Shown piece after piece: positions 18,777 through 28,531 of a DNA stretch of 64,000 nt (position 1 is its first letter; each line of letters starts with the position of its first letter). This DNA comes from an uncultured Bacteroidales bacterium (GTDB taxonomy: Bacteria > Bacteroidota > Bacteroidia > Bacteroidales > UBA11471): the NCBI GenBank assembly GCA_947593515.1, contig CANQDQ010000005.1, positions 42,463 to 106,462 on the forward strand, given 5' to 3'. The notes beneath the pieces were generated by a model. The model was given only the letters and a program-made list of their open reading frames with translations. It did not search any database and had not been told where the DNA came from. The translations under genes were made by a program, and so were the position numbers.

Positions 18777-19175
18777 ATGACGGTTTTGCATCGGGTTATC
18801 GTGGGCATCGGCTCCAACGCCGCCGACCGGGAAGCGACGGTGGCGAAAGCGTGCGCCATGCTGGCGGCGCGATTCTTCGATTTCCGGGCTTCGTCGATAT
18901 ACACGACGCCTGCGGAGGGCAGTTGTGCAGGGGCACCCGATTATTGCAATGCCGTAGCCCTGTTTTCGACCGATACCGAATGCGAAACGCTGGAACGCTT
19001 TTTCAAAGGTATGGAAACCGATTTCGGTCGCACGCCCGAATGCAAGACGCTCGGACTTGTTCCGCTCGACATCGACGTCGTCGTGTGGGACGACCGCATA
19101 CTGCGCCCTCGCGATATGGCGCGGGATTATATGCGCATTGGGTTGCGACAGCTCGGCAAAACCTCTTTTCTCTAA
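18777..19175 (+). CDS. folK: 2-amino-4-hydroxy-6-hydroxymethyldihydropteridine diphosphokinase
   Basis: HPPK transfers pyrophosphate from ATP to 6-hydroxymethyl-dihydropterin in folate synthesis. From ATG 18777 the protein is about 132 aa. Family marks are VIVGIGSNAADREATV at the N-terminus, the YTTPAEG region, and PLDIDVVVWDD, the metal-binding Asp motif (usually RxLDLDIL). It is at the short end for HPPK and stands alone, with no folP or folB beside it. It is divergent from the AspT-type gene. Confidence 0.88.
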   Translation: MTVLHRVIVGIGSNAADREATVAKACAMLAARFFDFRASSIYTTPAEGSCAGAPDYCNAVALFSTDTECETLERFFKGMETDFGRTPECKTLGLVPLDIDVVVWDDRILRPRDMARDYMRIGLRQLGKTSFL

Positions 19176-19267
19176 CGCAGAGCGCATCGTTTTCGTTCGG
19201 AAAAAGTCGGAAAGAAAAGTTTTTCCGATACCGAAAAATGCTTCCCTTTCCGCTTGCTTTTATCCCG

Positions 19268-20341
19268 TTATTTGAATGCGACGTGTCCCGGACTCACTCC
19301 GGCAAATACCGTATTTTCTATTTCCCCGTCGGGCGTGATGAAATATACCTTTCCCGACGTTGTATAGTCGCCGGCATCGGTTACCACCAACTTTTTCGTT
19401 ATCGGATTCACCGTCAGGCTGTACGGCGCTACGCCTTCGGGAATGAAATGCCCTTCGCTCACGGCTTGGCTGTTCAAGTCGATGGTGTGGCTCGTGTAGG
19501 TAGTTTTGCCTGTTACATCGCTCCATTCCGATGAGTAGACGTAGGCGATGTCGTCGTCCATACCGATGTCGGAAGCGGCGATGTTCAGCGTTTTCACCGT
19601 TTCGGTAGCAAGGTCGATGACGTAGAGATTCGACGGAATATCTCCATAATTTCCGCGCGAGGTAACATAGAGATTGCCTTTGCCGTCGGCTTTGAGGTGA
19701 TGCAGGTTTATCGCCACCTCTATTTTTTTTGATTCCGTGAACGTGGCGAGGTCGATTACCGATACCGTGCTGTCGTATTCTCCCGAAAGGTAGCTGTAGC
19801 CGCCGGAATTGGCGACGTAGAGTTTTCCGCCGACGACAGCCATTTCTTCTGGCTCGCGACCTACGCTTACGCTATCGACCACTTTGGCGGCGGCAATATC
19901 TATTTTATAAACTTGCGCAGTGTATGAACTTACATACGCGTAGCCGCCCTCGAAGCAGATGTAACGGCAGTTGGGCACATCGACGCCGGCAATGTGTTTG
20001 GCGCTGTCGGCGGTCATGATTTCGACCTTGTGCGAACCGTTCATTACGGCATACAGACGGTTTTCGTAGATTTTCAAATCCGTACCTGTACCGCCCAGCT
20101 CCATGGCGACTTCGGGATTGCGCGACGGATAGATATTGGTATAATACGTTCCGTCTTCGGCATCGAAGAAGTCGAGTGTCGCATTGTTTTGACCATAGTT
20201 GCCTTCGTTGAGCAGATAGAACGAACCGTTGCCGGGTGTCGTCGTTTGAGTGTCAGGCAGAAGCAGTTTTTCGTCTTCGTTGTTGCAGCCGCTCAGGAGA
20301 GCTGCCGCGCATAACCATGTGCATAAAAGACTTTTTTTCAT
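19268..20341 (-). CDS. BtuG-like surface beta-propeller lipoprotein (distal copy)
   Basis: 357 aa with a lipoprotein signal (lipobox LLSGC, Cys19) followed by NNEDE, an acidic run like the Bacteroidota surface-export signal. The rest is a YncE/BtuG-type seven-bladed propeller beginning with FYLLNEGNYGQNNATLDFFD and containing VPNCRYICFEGGYAYVSSY and GKLYVANSGGY. In Bacteroides, BtuG caps the BtuB receptor and binds vitamin B12 very tightly. It is clearly paralogous to the 27371 protein. A -7 box 58 bp upstream suggests it can also be transcribed apart from the riboswitch operon. Confidence 0.82.
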   Translation of the reverse strand: MKKSLLCTWLCAAALLSGCNNEDEKLLLPDTQTTTPGNGSFYLLNEGNYGQNNATLDFFDAEDGTYYTNIYPSRNPEVAMELGGTGTDLKIYENRLYAVMNGSHKVEIMTADSAKHIAGVDVPNCRYICFEGGYAYVSSYTAQVYKIDIAAAKVVDSVSVGREPEEMAVVGGKLYVANSGGYSYLSGEYDSTVSVIDLATFTESKKIEVAINLHHLKADGKGNLYVTSRGNYGDIPSNLYVIDLATETVKTLNIAASDIGMDDDIAYVYSSEWSDVTGKTTYTSHTIDLNSQAVSEGHFIPEGVAPYSLTVNPITKKLVVTDAGDYTTSGKVYFITPDGEIENTVFAGVSPGHVAFK

Positions 20342-20398
20342 ACGTAGATAGTTTTTAGGTGTTTAAGGGAACGTTTATTTTTTAATGCAAAACGGGTG

Positions 20399-20406
20399 CA
20401 AAGATA
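20399..20406 (-). promoter_or_regulatory. Possible internal promoter for the distal BtuG-like gene
   Basis: TATCTTTG on the minus strand, about 58 bp before the ATG at 20341. No clear -33 box. Confidence 0.4.
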
Positions 20407-20447
20407 CGACTTTTTTCAGTTGTGAGCTTTTTGTCTTTGCAGTCGTT

Positions 20448-22148
20448 TCATTGTTTGAGAAGCGGGGCATATCCGCTGCCCGACGACGTGGAGATGCGCA
20501 CCATGTACAGCCCAGCCGACAGTGTTTCCACCGATACCGGTTCTCCTTTTTCCACCGGCGAGGAGAGCAGCCGCTGCCCGTCAAGGCTGAAAATGTCGAC
20601 CGTCACGCTTTCTTCCGTATTTATCGTAAAATACCGTTGGGCGGGATTGGGGTAGATGCGGTATGTTTTTTCGGACATGGCAGTTTCTCGGTTGCTTGAA
20701 AGTCCCGAAACGGTTACGGATATTTCTTTCTCTACGGTTTTGCCGTTGGAGTTGAATACGACCGTCAGGGTCGCGGTGCCGTTACCGACCGGCTCTGCGA
20801 TGAGCGAATCGTTTTCGATGCGGGCATCGAGCACGGCTTTATTTGTCGTAATCACCGATTTCACGATTGTGCAGGCAAGATTGTCGTCGTCGGACACTTT
20901 GTCGCCCAAATAGAGCGAGAAACGACGCTGTTCGGAGTCGAAGACGATTTTGTCGGGAAATTCATCAGAGACGACCGGTGCGGCAGTGTCGGGAAAAATG
21001 ACTAACGCCGGAAACCAGTAATTGCTTTCCAAGTCGTATTTGCCGGCGACTTTCCACGTTTCTCCGCCGTTTTTTGAAAGGCGAAGCATACGGTATTTCC
21101 GGCTTGTGTTCGAGCGATATATCATGGCATATATATCGTCGGTTACAGGGTGTATGCGGAATCCGGCATGATATAACGTCCAACTTCCGTCGTCGTACGT
21201 TCCGAAATCGAAAATTTCGGAACTCGATTCGTTGTCGATGTCGTAACAATAGATGACGTCCTGTCCCCACCAATCGTTTGTTTGGGAATAAGCCCAATAG
21301 ATTTTGTTCTCCTGATAGGAGGCACAAAACGGGTCGGCTGTCCACGCATACCACGATTCCGGCAGCGGCACGGGAACAGGGTGCTGTTCGGTTTTCAGCG
21401 TGTAGGGGTCGAGGCATACGAGGTTGTCGTTGCTGCTGAGCCACAGATTTCCGTCACGGGCGGGAATGACAGAGTTGTATTTTCCTTCGATGATGGTTTC
21501 CAGTGTATGCGTTTCCGTGTCGATAACCAGCAAGCCTTTTGCCTGATGTACGGCGAAAGCGTACCTCCCGACACGTGTCATCATGCCTATCTGGTCGTCG
21601 TAGAGGCTGCCGCTGGCGTTTCCCGTGTTTTCTATCATCGCGCCGATGCTCATCTTGTCGATATCGAACAGGTAGATGCCGTTACTCGTACCGAGGTAGC
21701 CGGTGTGCCGGTCGATACCGAGAAAAGTGCGCCCGTCTGCCGATGCGCTGTTTCCGTTTTCGGGAGCGATGTCGGCGAACTCTTTTTCCAGTTTCATCGT
21801 TCGGGCGTCGCACACTGCCAGCCGGCTGCCGGTAATTGTCGCGCCGCCGTCTTTCTCCTGTTTCGATACGATGTACATACGTCCGTCATAGATGGTTCCG
21901 AACTGGGAAGTACACCCCAATTCGTGTCCCGGATTCTCTTTCTGAAAGACGCGATATACCCATGTGCAGGAATCGGTGAAATAGTTGATTGTACTGTTTT
22001 GGTGTCCGAACCAGTCTTCGTTCAGTACGAAAACGCCGGTCGTATAGTCGCTCCGGCTATCGGTCAGAGTGTCGTCCGTGTTTTGGGAGCGGGCATTTCC
22101 GCTGTACAGACAGATGCCGCAGAGGAGGAGAGGAAAGATTTTTTTCAT
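20448..22148 (-). CDS. T9SS-secreted beta-propeller protein in the B12 locus
   Basis: About 566 aa from ATG 22148. Signal peptide of about 21 residues (ends GNARSQ), then a propeller-like domain that opens with VFVLNEDWFGHQNSTINYF, recalling the BtuG opening LLNEGNYGQNNATLDFF, so it looks like a secreted BtuG relative. A Big-like domain (about 395-480) precedes a type A T9SS sorting domain starting at YRIYPNPAQRYF and ending in GLYMVRI. This implies export through the outer membrane by T9SS instead of lipid anchoring from the start. Probable extracellular cobalamin- or ligand-binding role, inferred from context. Confidence 0.75.
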   Translation of the reverse strand: MKKIFPLLLCGICLYSGNARSQNTDDTLTDSRSDYTTGVFVLNEDWFGHQNSTINYFTDSCTWVYRVFQKENPGHELGCTSQFGTIYDGRMYIVSKQEKDGGATITGSRLAVCDARTMKLEKEFADIAPENGNSASADGRTFLGIDRHTGYLGTSNGIYLFDIDKMSIGAMIENTGNASGSLYDDQIGMMTRVGRYAFAVHQAKGLLVIDTETHTLETIIEGKYNSVIPARDGNLWLSSNDNLVCLDPYTLKTEQHPVPVPLPESWYAWTADPFCASYQENKIYWAYSQTNDWWGQDVIYCYDIDNESSSEIFDFGTYDDGSWTLYHAGFRIHPVTDDIYAMIYRSNTSRKYRMLRLSKNGGETWKVAGKYDLESNYWFPALVIFPDTAAPVVSDEFPDKIVFDSEQRRFSLYLGDKVSDDDNLACTIVKSVITTNKAVLDARIENDSLIAEPVGNGTATLTVVFNSNGKTVEKEISVTVSGLSSNRETAMSEKTYRIYPNPAQRYFTINTEESVTVDIFSLDGQRLLSSPVEKGEPVSVETLSAGLYMVRISTSSGSGYAPLLKQ

Positions 22149-22210
22149 AGCTCCGTTTTTTGAAAAATCGGGGAGAATGTACTCATGCACACTCTCCCCG
22201 CAAGAAAGAC

Positions 22211-25200
22211 TTATTTGATGGAAAGTTTGCTTCGGAAGTTTCCGACTTTGACGATATACAGCCCGGCAGGAACGTTCAAACCGAATGTCTCGTGCGTCGT
22301 ATGGCAGATTGCCGACAACAGGACGATTCCGTTGCTGTTGTACAGCATCACCGTTTCGCCTGCGGCATTTTCGATATGCAGTGTGTTTTGGGCGATGTAG
22401 ATTTTCTTGTCGGATTTGTCGCTGCTTGTCAAAGCATCGACATCAGGGTCGGTTTCGACGGCGATGATGCGTATAGCCATCTCATCGCGGGCGAGCATAT
22501 TGTCGCGGTTGATGGCGGTGATGGTAACCGTGCCTTCCGCCAACCCTTCGACCGTACCCGTGCTGCTCACGAGGGCGATATCGGGATTGCTGCTGCTCCA
22601 CCATACCCGTTTGTTGGTCGTGTTTGCCGGAAGCGTTTCGAGCAAGAGCGGCATTTTTTCTCCGACTTTCAACGAATCCGCTTCGGCAGAGAGGTGCAAT
22701 TCTTGTGCCTGTTGGTTTTCAATGGTTAGCTCTATTTTGCCGATAATACCCGAGCCGTCGGTTGCCGTTGCCGATATTTCGACCGTGCCGGCTTTCAGGG
22801 CGACGACACTGCCGTTGTCATCGACGGCGGCGGTCGCTTTGTCGTGGCTCAGCCACGTAACGACGGGGTTGCCTTCTTCGGGATTGACTTTAGCTTGCAA
22901 CTGTAAGGTATCGCCTACGACAAGGCGGGTGGTATCGGCTTGTATGCCGATTTCGGTAATTAACGGAGCGATGTGGTAGAGACACGAATCGACCAGACCT
23001 ACCGGCATACAGGTGATGCGTACCCACACATCGCCGATGGCTTCTCCTTTTACATATCCGTAGGTGCTTACGGTGGCGATGCTGTCATCTGCCGATTCGT
23101 AGAGGAATGTTTGTTTTCGCCAGTTTGCGCTGCCGGGTTCGAGCGTGTAAGACATATATTCTGTACGTCCGGGTTGCAGGTACGATTCGTGCTTGTCGAG
23201 TATGCAGACGGTCGGGTATATCGTATCGACGGCTGCAATCATCAGGCTGTCGCGCAAGGCAGGATTGTCATTCGATATGGCGGTGATTACCGCGTTGCCT
23301 TTTCCTTGTATTTTGATAGTACCGGTTGTACTTACCGTGGCGACATTATCGTCCGACGAATGCCACGTCAGCGTTTTGTCGCTGGCGTCTTCGGGGTAGA
23401 ATGTTTTGGTGAAAGAATAGATGTTGTCATCTTTTTCATACAGTTCGGGTTGGTCGGGAATGGCTATGGTAAAACTGTCGAGCGGAACGTAGGTTACGCG
23501 CACAAGGCAGGAATCGACGAATCCGCCATCGACCGAAGTTGCTCTGATGATTGCCGTACCTGCGCTTTTCGCTGTTACCGTGCAGTATGACGATGCCGAT
23601 TTTGTCGATAGGGTGGCGACACTTTCATCGGAGGTTGTCCATATCGCCGATTTGTTGGCGGCGTTGTTCGGCGTTACCGATACTTCGAGGCGTTGGGTTT
23701 TCGGTACGATTAAATCTACCGTATCGTGGTCTATCGTCATACCCGTTACCGGATTTGCCAGTACGACGACAGGAATACGCAGCGTGTCTTTTGTTTCTGT
23801 TATGATGGCTTGCAGCAGAGTCGTGTCTGCCTTTTTTCCTGTTATGACGGCGCGGCTGTAACTGTCCCACGAAGAGAGTGTATTTGTTGTAACTGCCGCA
23901 ATATCTGTATCGGCAATTTTATATGTGGTCGATTTGCTTGTCGCATTTTGCGGGTAGTATCGGAGTAGGAACGTATCTTTGGCGCCTGCCAGTACGGTGA
24001 TGGTATCGCGCGGACAGACGACGGAATCCAGCGCTACTGCCGATACCTCGACGATTAACGTATCTTTCAATTCCGGATTGTCATCGGCGGTGGCGTATAG
24101 TTTGTAGCTGCCGTCTCTCAAACCCACGATGCGTTCGTCTTCGGTTATTTCAACTCCGGAATAACTGTTGGAGGAACGTAAGGAAATATGCTTGTCGGTG
24201 GCGTTTTCCGGCAGGAAAGTAAATCGGAGAGCAAGGGTGTCGCAGGAGTTCAGGGATACCGTATCGGCGGTAAATGCGAAATTTTGAAGTGAGCGTTTCA
24301 CCCGGATGCCGATCTGTTTTTCGACTTTCCGTCCGTTGGACACGAGTTGCAGGGTAATGCTTCCGCTTCCGTCTTTGTCGGCTATCGGCGTAACGGTCAG
24401 GCTGTCTCCGAGTTCAATCCTGAACGGAGCATTTTCACTTGTCGTTGCCGTGAGGTTGAAGAGTATGGCGGCATTATCGTCGTCTGCAGCCGTGAACGGG
24501 AGTGTGGTGCGGTCGCTGTTCGTTTCGAGTGTCAGGCTGCCTTCGACGCTCAATTTGGGCGTTATATCGGCTGTGATGCCCAGTATTGCCGGCGCTTCCG
24601 ATTCGTAACGGTCGAGCAGGTCGCCGCTTTCGACATCGAGCAGATACACGACGGCTTTGCGGTCGAGCGTATCTTCGGCAAGGATAGCCAATGCCTCTTT
24701 TTTATAGTAGAGGCAGAGGTTTACCGGTACGACGCCTTCTTCTTCGCAAGAGAAGAACGGGTAGCCGGCTGTTGCGGCATTATCGGTATCGAAGCGGATA
24801 ATCTGCTGTCCCGAAATCCACCAGAAGTAGTTTTTCTTGGCGTGGGCGACGATTTGTCCTTTGCCCGTGTAGTGCGACATAGAAGAAAAAGCGACCGTTT
24901 TGCCGGTTTGTTCGCCGGCGATGCAGTCGAGGGACGACCCGTAAATTCCCCAGATGCACCCGTTACAATCCTGTATCAATGTTTCATAAGAAGCATTGAA
25001 CGATGTAATCAAACGGTCACTTTTGGTATCGACGATGCTCAATCGGTTGTTTTGCAGAATGTAGGCGCTGCCTTTTGCAACGACGATTTGCCTTACCGGT
25101 GCGTCGCTGTTCAACGTGAGCGTGCCTGAAATTTTTTTGTTTTCGAGGTCGTATATGCCCACGCCCTTGTTGCCGTAGAGATAGAGTTTATCGGGCGATA

Positions 25201-26158
25201 TGCCGGCAATGGAGGTGAAGCCTTGCGTTTCCGTTTCGCCGCTCTTTTCCAATCCTTTTTCGGTAGCGGTTATCAATCGTTTGTCGGTGAGGATATAAGT
25301 ATAGCCTCCGAAATTGAACAGGGTTTGTATGCGGTCGTCTATGGCTTCGCCGTTGATAGAGCGGAATACGTCGTATTCAAAATTTCCTTTTTTTGTGAGA
25401 AACGAGAGCGTATTTTTCTCGTCGAGGAACAATATACCTTCATTGTACGACGTGGCAGGCTCCGGTGCGGGAGCAAACGGTTTCCACGGATATAACTTCA
25501 TGCCCGGCTCGAAATTCCAGCCGTCCCACGAGCCGTCTTTCAATTTGCGTGTCGATGCACCTACTTGGGCAAATGAAAATTCCGATGACGCATCGTCTTT
25601 TACCCAGTAAGACCAAAAAGCCTGATACCAGCCGCTTCCCCACAAGTCGTCGGCGTCGCGTGCCGACCATGAATCGTAATCGTAATTCATGTTTCCGGTG
25701 ATGTAGTACCCGTTGGGAAGGAGATATTCTTCGTTATCCAAATACAGGGCGATGTCGCCGTCGTTGTCGAGGTCGTAGCCCATGCCGCCGATGGTAAGAC
25801 CGTAACCCGTAGGTCCTCCGAAAAGGACGTAAAAACGAGGGTCGGCTTCGGCAATGGCTTTCACCATATCGTCGCCGGATGATTCGCCGTCCCAGCGGTA
25901 ACCCCATGCAAGGGCTGTCGTTTCGCGGTCGTCAGTCCATTGTACGACAAGAGCCGCGCGGTTTTCGCCTTCGCCTACCCAGAAGTCGATGTCGTCGAAG
26001 GTGAAATCTTCACCGGTTGCCGCTATCGTTTGGGGTTGTTCTGCCGAGAGCGTTTTCATTTTCGGATTGAAATACGGAATGCCTTGCACCCGCATTTGTG
26101 CTGCCGAATTTCCTGCTGCCAGCAGGAGAATCCCTAAAAAGATGAATAACTTTTTCAT
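22211..26158 (-). CDS. Large T9SS-secreted protein with Big2-like repeats
   Basis: 1315 aa. Signal peptide (1-20), an N-terminal domain (about 30-230, rich in Trp, Asp and Gly, with DFDDIDFWVGEGE-like sequence), a propeller-like section (about 235-490) beginning ILFLDEKNTLSFLTKKGNF, then about seven bacterial Ig-like (Big2) repeats with the W-SSD-x-VATVS pattern (about 640-1235), and a C-terminal type A sorting domain ending GLYIVKVGNFRSKLSIK. Probably displayed on the cell surface. It lies 12 bp downstream of the 26171 gene in the cobalamin-riboswitch operon. The ligand is unknown; a role in B12 capture is inferred from context. Confidence 0.75.
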   Translation of the reverse strand: MKKLFIFLGILLLAAGNSAAQMRVQGIPYFNPKMKTLSAEQPQTIAATGEDFTFDDIDFWVGEGENRAALVVQWTDDRETTALAWGYRWDGESSGDDMVKAIAEADPRFYVLFGGPTGYGLTIGGMGYDLDNDGDIALYLDNEEYLLPNGYYITGNMNYDYDSWSARDADDLWGSGWYQAFWSYWVKDDASSEFSFAQVGASTRKLKDGSWDGWNFEPGMKLYPWKPFAPAPEPATSYNEGILFLDEKNTLSFLTKKGNFEYDVFRSINGEAIDDRIQTLFNFGGYTYILTDKRLITATEKGLEKSGETETQGFTSIAGISPDKLYLYGNKGVGIYDLENKKISGTLTLNSDAPVRQIVVAKGSAYILQNNRLSIVDTKSDRLITSFNASYETLIQDCNGCIWGIYGSSLDCIAGEQTGKTVAFSSMSHYTGKGQIVAHAKKNYFWWISGQQIIRFDTDNAATAGYPFFSCEEEGVVPVNLCLYYKKEALAILAEDTLDRKAVVYLLDVESGDLLDRYESEAPAILGITADITPKLSVEGSLTLETNSDRTTLPFTAADDDNAAILFNLTATTSENAPFRIELGDSLTVTPIADKDGSGSITLQLVSNGRKVEKQIGIRVKRSLQNFAFTADTVSLNSCDTLALRFTFLPENATDKHISLRSSNSYSGVEITEDERIVGLRDGSYKLYATADDNPELKDTLIVEVSAVALDSVVCPRDTITVLAGAKDTFLLRYYPQNATSKSTTYKIADTDIAAVTTNTLSSWDSYSRAVITGKKADTTLLQAIITETKDTLRIPVVVLANPVTGMTIDHDTVDLIVPKTQRLEVSVTPNNAANKSAIWTTSDESVATLSTKSASSYCTVTAKSAGTAIIRATSVDGGFVDSCLVRVTYVPLDSFTIAIPDQPELYEKDDNIYSFTKTFYPEDASDKTLTWHSSDDNVATVSTTGTIKIQGKGNAVITAISNDNPALRDSLMIAAVDTIYPTVCILDKHESYLQPGRTEYMSYTLEPGSANWRKQTFLYESADDSIATVSTYGYVKGEAIGDVWVRITCMPVGLVDSCLYHIAPLITEIGIQADTTRLVVGDTLQLQAKVNPEEGNPVVTWLSHDKATAAVDDNGSVVALKAGTVEISATATDGSGIIGKIELTIENQQAQELHLSAEADSLKVGEKMPLLLETLPANTTNKRVWWSSSNPDIALVSSTGTVEGLAEGTVTITAINRDNMLARDEMAIRIIAVETDPDVDALTSSDKSDKKIYIAQNTLHIENAAGETVMLYNSNGIVLLSAICHTTHETFGLNVPAGLYIVKVGNFRSKLSIK

Positions 26159-26170
26159 AACGGAGAATGG

Positions 26171-27358
26171 TTAGTTTTTAATGATCTTATATGATTTGTT
26201 TCCGATTTTTGCTAAGTATATGCCGACGGGGCAGCCGCTCAGGTCGATGCGGTTGGTTCCGACTTCGATTTTTTTCTGCAAAATCCGGTTTCCGGCAAGT
26301 GCCAGTATTTCGATAAGGCACGCTTCATTCGATTCTACGATGAGGTGTGTTTTTACGGGATTGGGATAGAGATTGCAAACGTGCTGTTTGTTTTCGTGAA
26401 TGTCGGACATCACGGCATCGATGTGCAAATCTTCCATGCCCAATATTTCGGTGGAACATTCGCCCAGCCAGCCGTTGTATTGATTGACACCCGTATATAC
26501 CTTTATGAAGTCGGCGCCGGGCAGATGTGCGGGGTTGCCCTCGCTATCGACCGCCCAGCCGATGTCGATATGCGACAGCGTATCGGCGTTGGGGCGATTG
26601 TCGGCGTACCCGAATCCGTAGGCATACAACACGAAATAAGTGCCGTTGCCCGACTCGTCGATGCCGTTGTCGGCAAGCCGCGTTCCGGTGAACGTCAGGG
26701 AGTCGTCTTTTATCCATTCCGGATAATAGCTTTGCGCGTGGAACGTGTTGCGCGGCATATAGCTCGTTATTCCGCGATTGTCGTTCCAACGTATGTAGGT
26801 GGTGTCGTTCAGAAATTTGTTGACGGGGTGAGGGGTTGCCACGTGGTCGGGCGCGGGGCGGTGATAGGTGATGGAATAGTTTTTCAGCGTCTCTTTTTTC
26901 TCGTATTCGCTGCCGGCTATTTCGTACCATTCGTCATCGTCGGGCTGTCCGTTGCGGTTACGGTCGTAAGCCACCATGACGATACCCGGTTCGCAGCTCC
27001 CTCCGAGCGGGGCATCGGGACGGGGATTGGCATCGGCATAAAAGGCGTTGCCCGATATTTTGAAATCGCATACGCCGGGCACATCGACGATGGTGTGGTC
27101 GAATGCCACGACGACATATCCGCCATACCCGCCGAGCGAAATCATGTTTTTATTATTGTGGGCGATGTATTCTTCGGCTTTGGCTCGCATGGTCTCTTCC
27201 GTATCTCCGCCTTCGTATTCGGGCAGTTCGTTGACGAATTGTCCGGGTGCGGGTCTGAATTCGACTACTTTTGCGATGTACGGCGATTGCGCCGTTGCCG
27301 GAGAAAAGAACGTGCCGCTGCCCATGAGGCAGAGAAACGATAAAATGGCTTTTTTCAT
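26171..27358 (-). CDS. T9SS-secreted surface protein in the B12 locus
   Basis: About 395 aa from ATG 27358 (a TTG two codons upstream is the alternative). Signal peptide ends ATAQ. The mature part contains ISLGGYGGYVVVAFDHTI and VAYDRNRNGQPDDDEWYEIA, the latter an EF-hand-like Asp-rich calcium loop, and resembles cell-surface proteins common beside BtuG-type genes in Bacteroidales. The C-terminus is a type A T9SS sorting domain (NLYPNPVKTHLIVES, ending GIYLAKIGNKSYKIIKN). Function unknown; the operon implies cobalamin acquisition. Confidence 0.75.
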   Translation of the reverse strand: MKKAILSFLCLMGSGTFFSPATAQSPYIAKVVEFRPAPGQFVNELPEYEGGDTEETMRAKAEEYIAHNNKNMISLGGYGGYVVVAFDHTIVDVPGVCDFKISGNAFYADANPRPDAPLGGSCEPGIVMVAYDRNRNGQPDDDEWYEIAGSEYEKKETLKNYSITYHRPAPDHVATPHPVNKFLNDTTYIRWNDNRGITSYMPRNTFHAQSYYPEWIKDDSLTFTGTRLADNGIDESGNGTYFVLYAYGFGYADNRPNADTLSHIDIGWAVDSEGNPAHLPGADFIKVYTGVNQYNGWLGECSTEILGMEDLHIDAVMSDIHENKQHVCNLYPNPVKTHLIVESNEACLIEILALAGNRILQKKIEVGTNRIDLSGCPVGIYLAKIGNKSYKIIKN

Positions 27359-27370
27359 ATCCAATTTTTT

Positions 27371-28531
27371 TTAGTTGGTGTAGGTATGTTCTATCCGGTA
27401 TTCGCCTTTGAAGGCGAAGTGGGCGGGAATGTTTCCTGCCGGCACTTTCCAAAGGCGTTTTCCTTCGGGGGAAAAGCAATACAGGGTGCCCGATACGACA
27501 TAGTTTTTCGCATCGGTAACGTAGATTTCTTTGGTTATGGGATTGACGGCGATGCCGTAGGGAATTTTGATTTCGGCATCGGTGCCGTCGGTGATGAAGC
27601 TGCGATTGACGATGCGGCGCTCTTTCAGGTCGATGATGCCGTAGGTAACGGTGTTTTGTGCTGTCGTCCAGTTCCACTCGGTGCTGTACACGTATGCCGA
27701 ATCGCCGTCGATGCACATATTGCTCACTGCTATGTCGAGTGAATCGACAAGCCTGTCGGTGCGGGCATCGATGACGTACAGCTTGGAATGGGTGTCGTAA
27801 TAGTCGCCCCGAGAGCTGACGTACAGATAGCCGTAGCGGTCGCCTTTGAGGCGGTGCAGGTTTATCGCCACCTCGATTTTCTTTATTTCCCGAAACGTGG
27901 CGAGGTCGATTACCGACACCGTGTTGTCGTAGTCGGGTACGCGGTAGCCGCCGGAATTGGCGACGTAAAGTTTTCCGAAACGTATTTCCATTTCTTCGGG
28001 CTGGTAGCCGACGGTAACGGTATCGACCACTTGCAGGGTCGCCGTGTCTATTTTGAATACGCACCCTTTCGGCGCGTGCGGGTCTATCCGAACGGGTGCC
28101 ACATAGGAGCTGACGTAGGCATATCCCTCATGGAATCTGATGTACCGGCAGTTCGGCAGGTCTATTTTCCCGATATACGAGGCATCGGCGGCGCGCATCA
28201 CCTCCACTTTGTGCGAACAGTTGATGACGGCATAGAGCCGGCTGCCGTAAATTTGCAGGTCGTTGCCTACGTCGCCCAACTCCTTGATGACCGTAGGATT
28301 GGTTTCGGCATAAATATTTTTATGGTATTCACCGGTCGTTGCGTCGAAATAGTCGAGGGTCGAACTGTTCGTTCCCATGTTTCCTTCGTTGAGCAGGTAG
28401 AAGCCGGCGACGGAGGTGTATTGCGGTGTGGTCGTTTCGTAGGTGTCGGAGTAGAGTATCAACTCTTCGTGCCGGCAGCTTGTTACTGCTGACAGACAAA
28501 GCAGTAGAAGTGGAAAGAGTATCCTTTTCAT
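27371..28531 (-). CDS. btuG: BtuG-like cobalamin-binding surface lipoprotein
   Basis: About 386 aa from ATG 28531, which overlaps the receptor stop as ATGA. Lipoprotein signal with lipobox VTSC (Cys19). The propeller opens with FYLLNEGNMGTNSSTLDYFD and has LPNCRYIRFHEGYAYVSSY and GKLYVANSGGYRVPDYDN, closely matching the 19268 paralogue. In Bacteroides thetaiotaomicron BtuG binds B12 with very high affinity and passes it to BtuB. Translational coupling to a riboswitch-controlled TonB receptor strongly supports the same role here. The name is by family and context. Confidence 0.85.
   Translation of the reverse strand: MKRILFPLLLLCLSAVTSCRHEELILYSDTYETTTPQYTSVAGFYLLNEGNMGTNSSTLDYFDATTGEYHKNIYAETNPTVIKELGDVGNDLQIYGSRLYAVINCSHKVEVMRAADASYIGKIDLPNCRYIRFHEGYAYVSSYVAPVRIDPHAPKGCVFKIDTATLQVVDTVTVGYQPEEMEIRFGKLYVANSGGYRVPDYDNTVSVIDLATFREIKKIEVAINLHRLKGDRYGYLYVSSRGDYYDTHSKLYVIDARTDRLVDSLDIAVSNMCIDGDSAYVYSTEWNWTTAQNTVTYGIIDLKERRIVNRSFITDGTDAEIKIPYGIAVNPITKEIYVTDAKNYVVSGTLYCFSPEGKRLWKVPAGNIPAHFAFKGEYRIEHTYTN

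Noticed and set aside
20342..20447. Second cobalamin riboswitch before the distal BtuG-like gene
   Set aside because: Only about 100 bp and without the B12 box; no such structure is visible.
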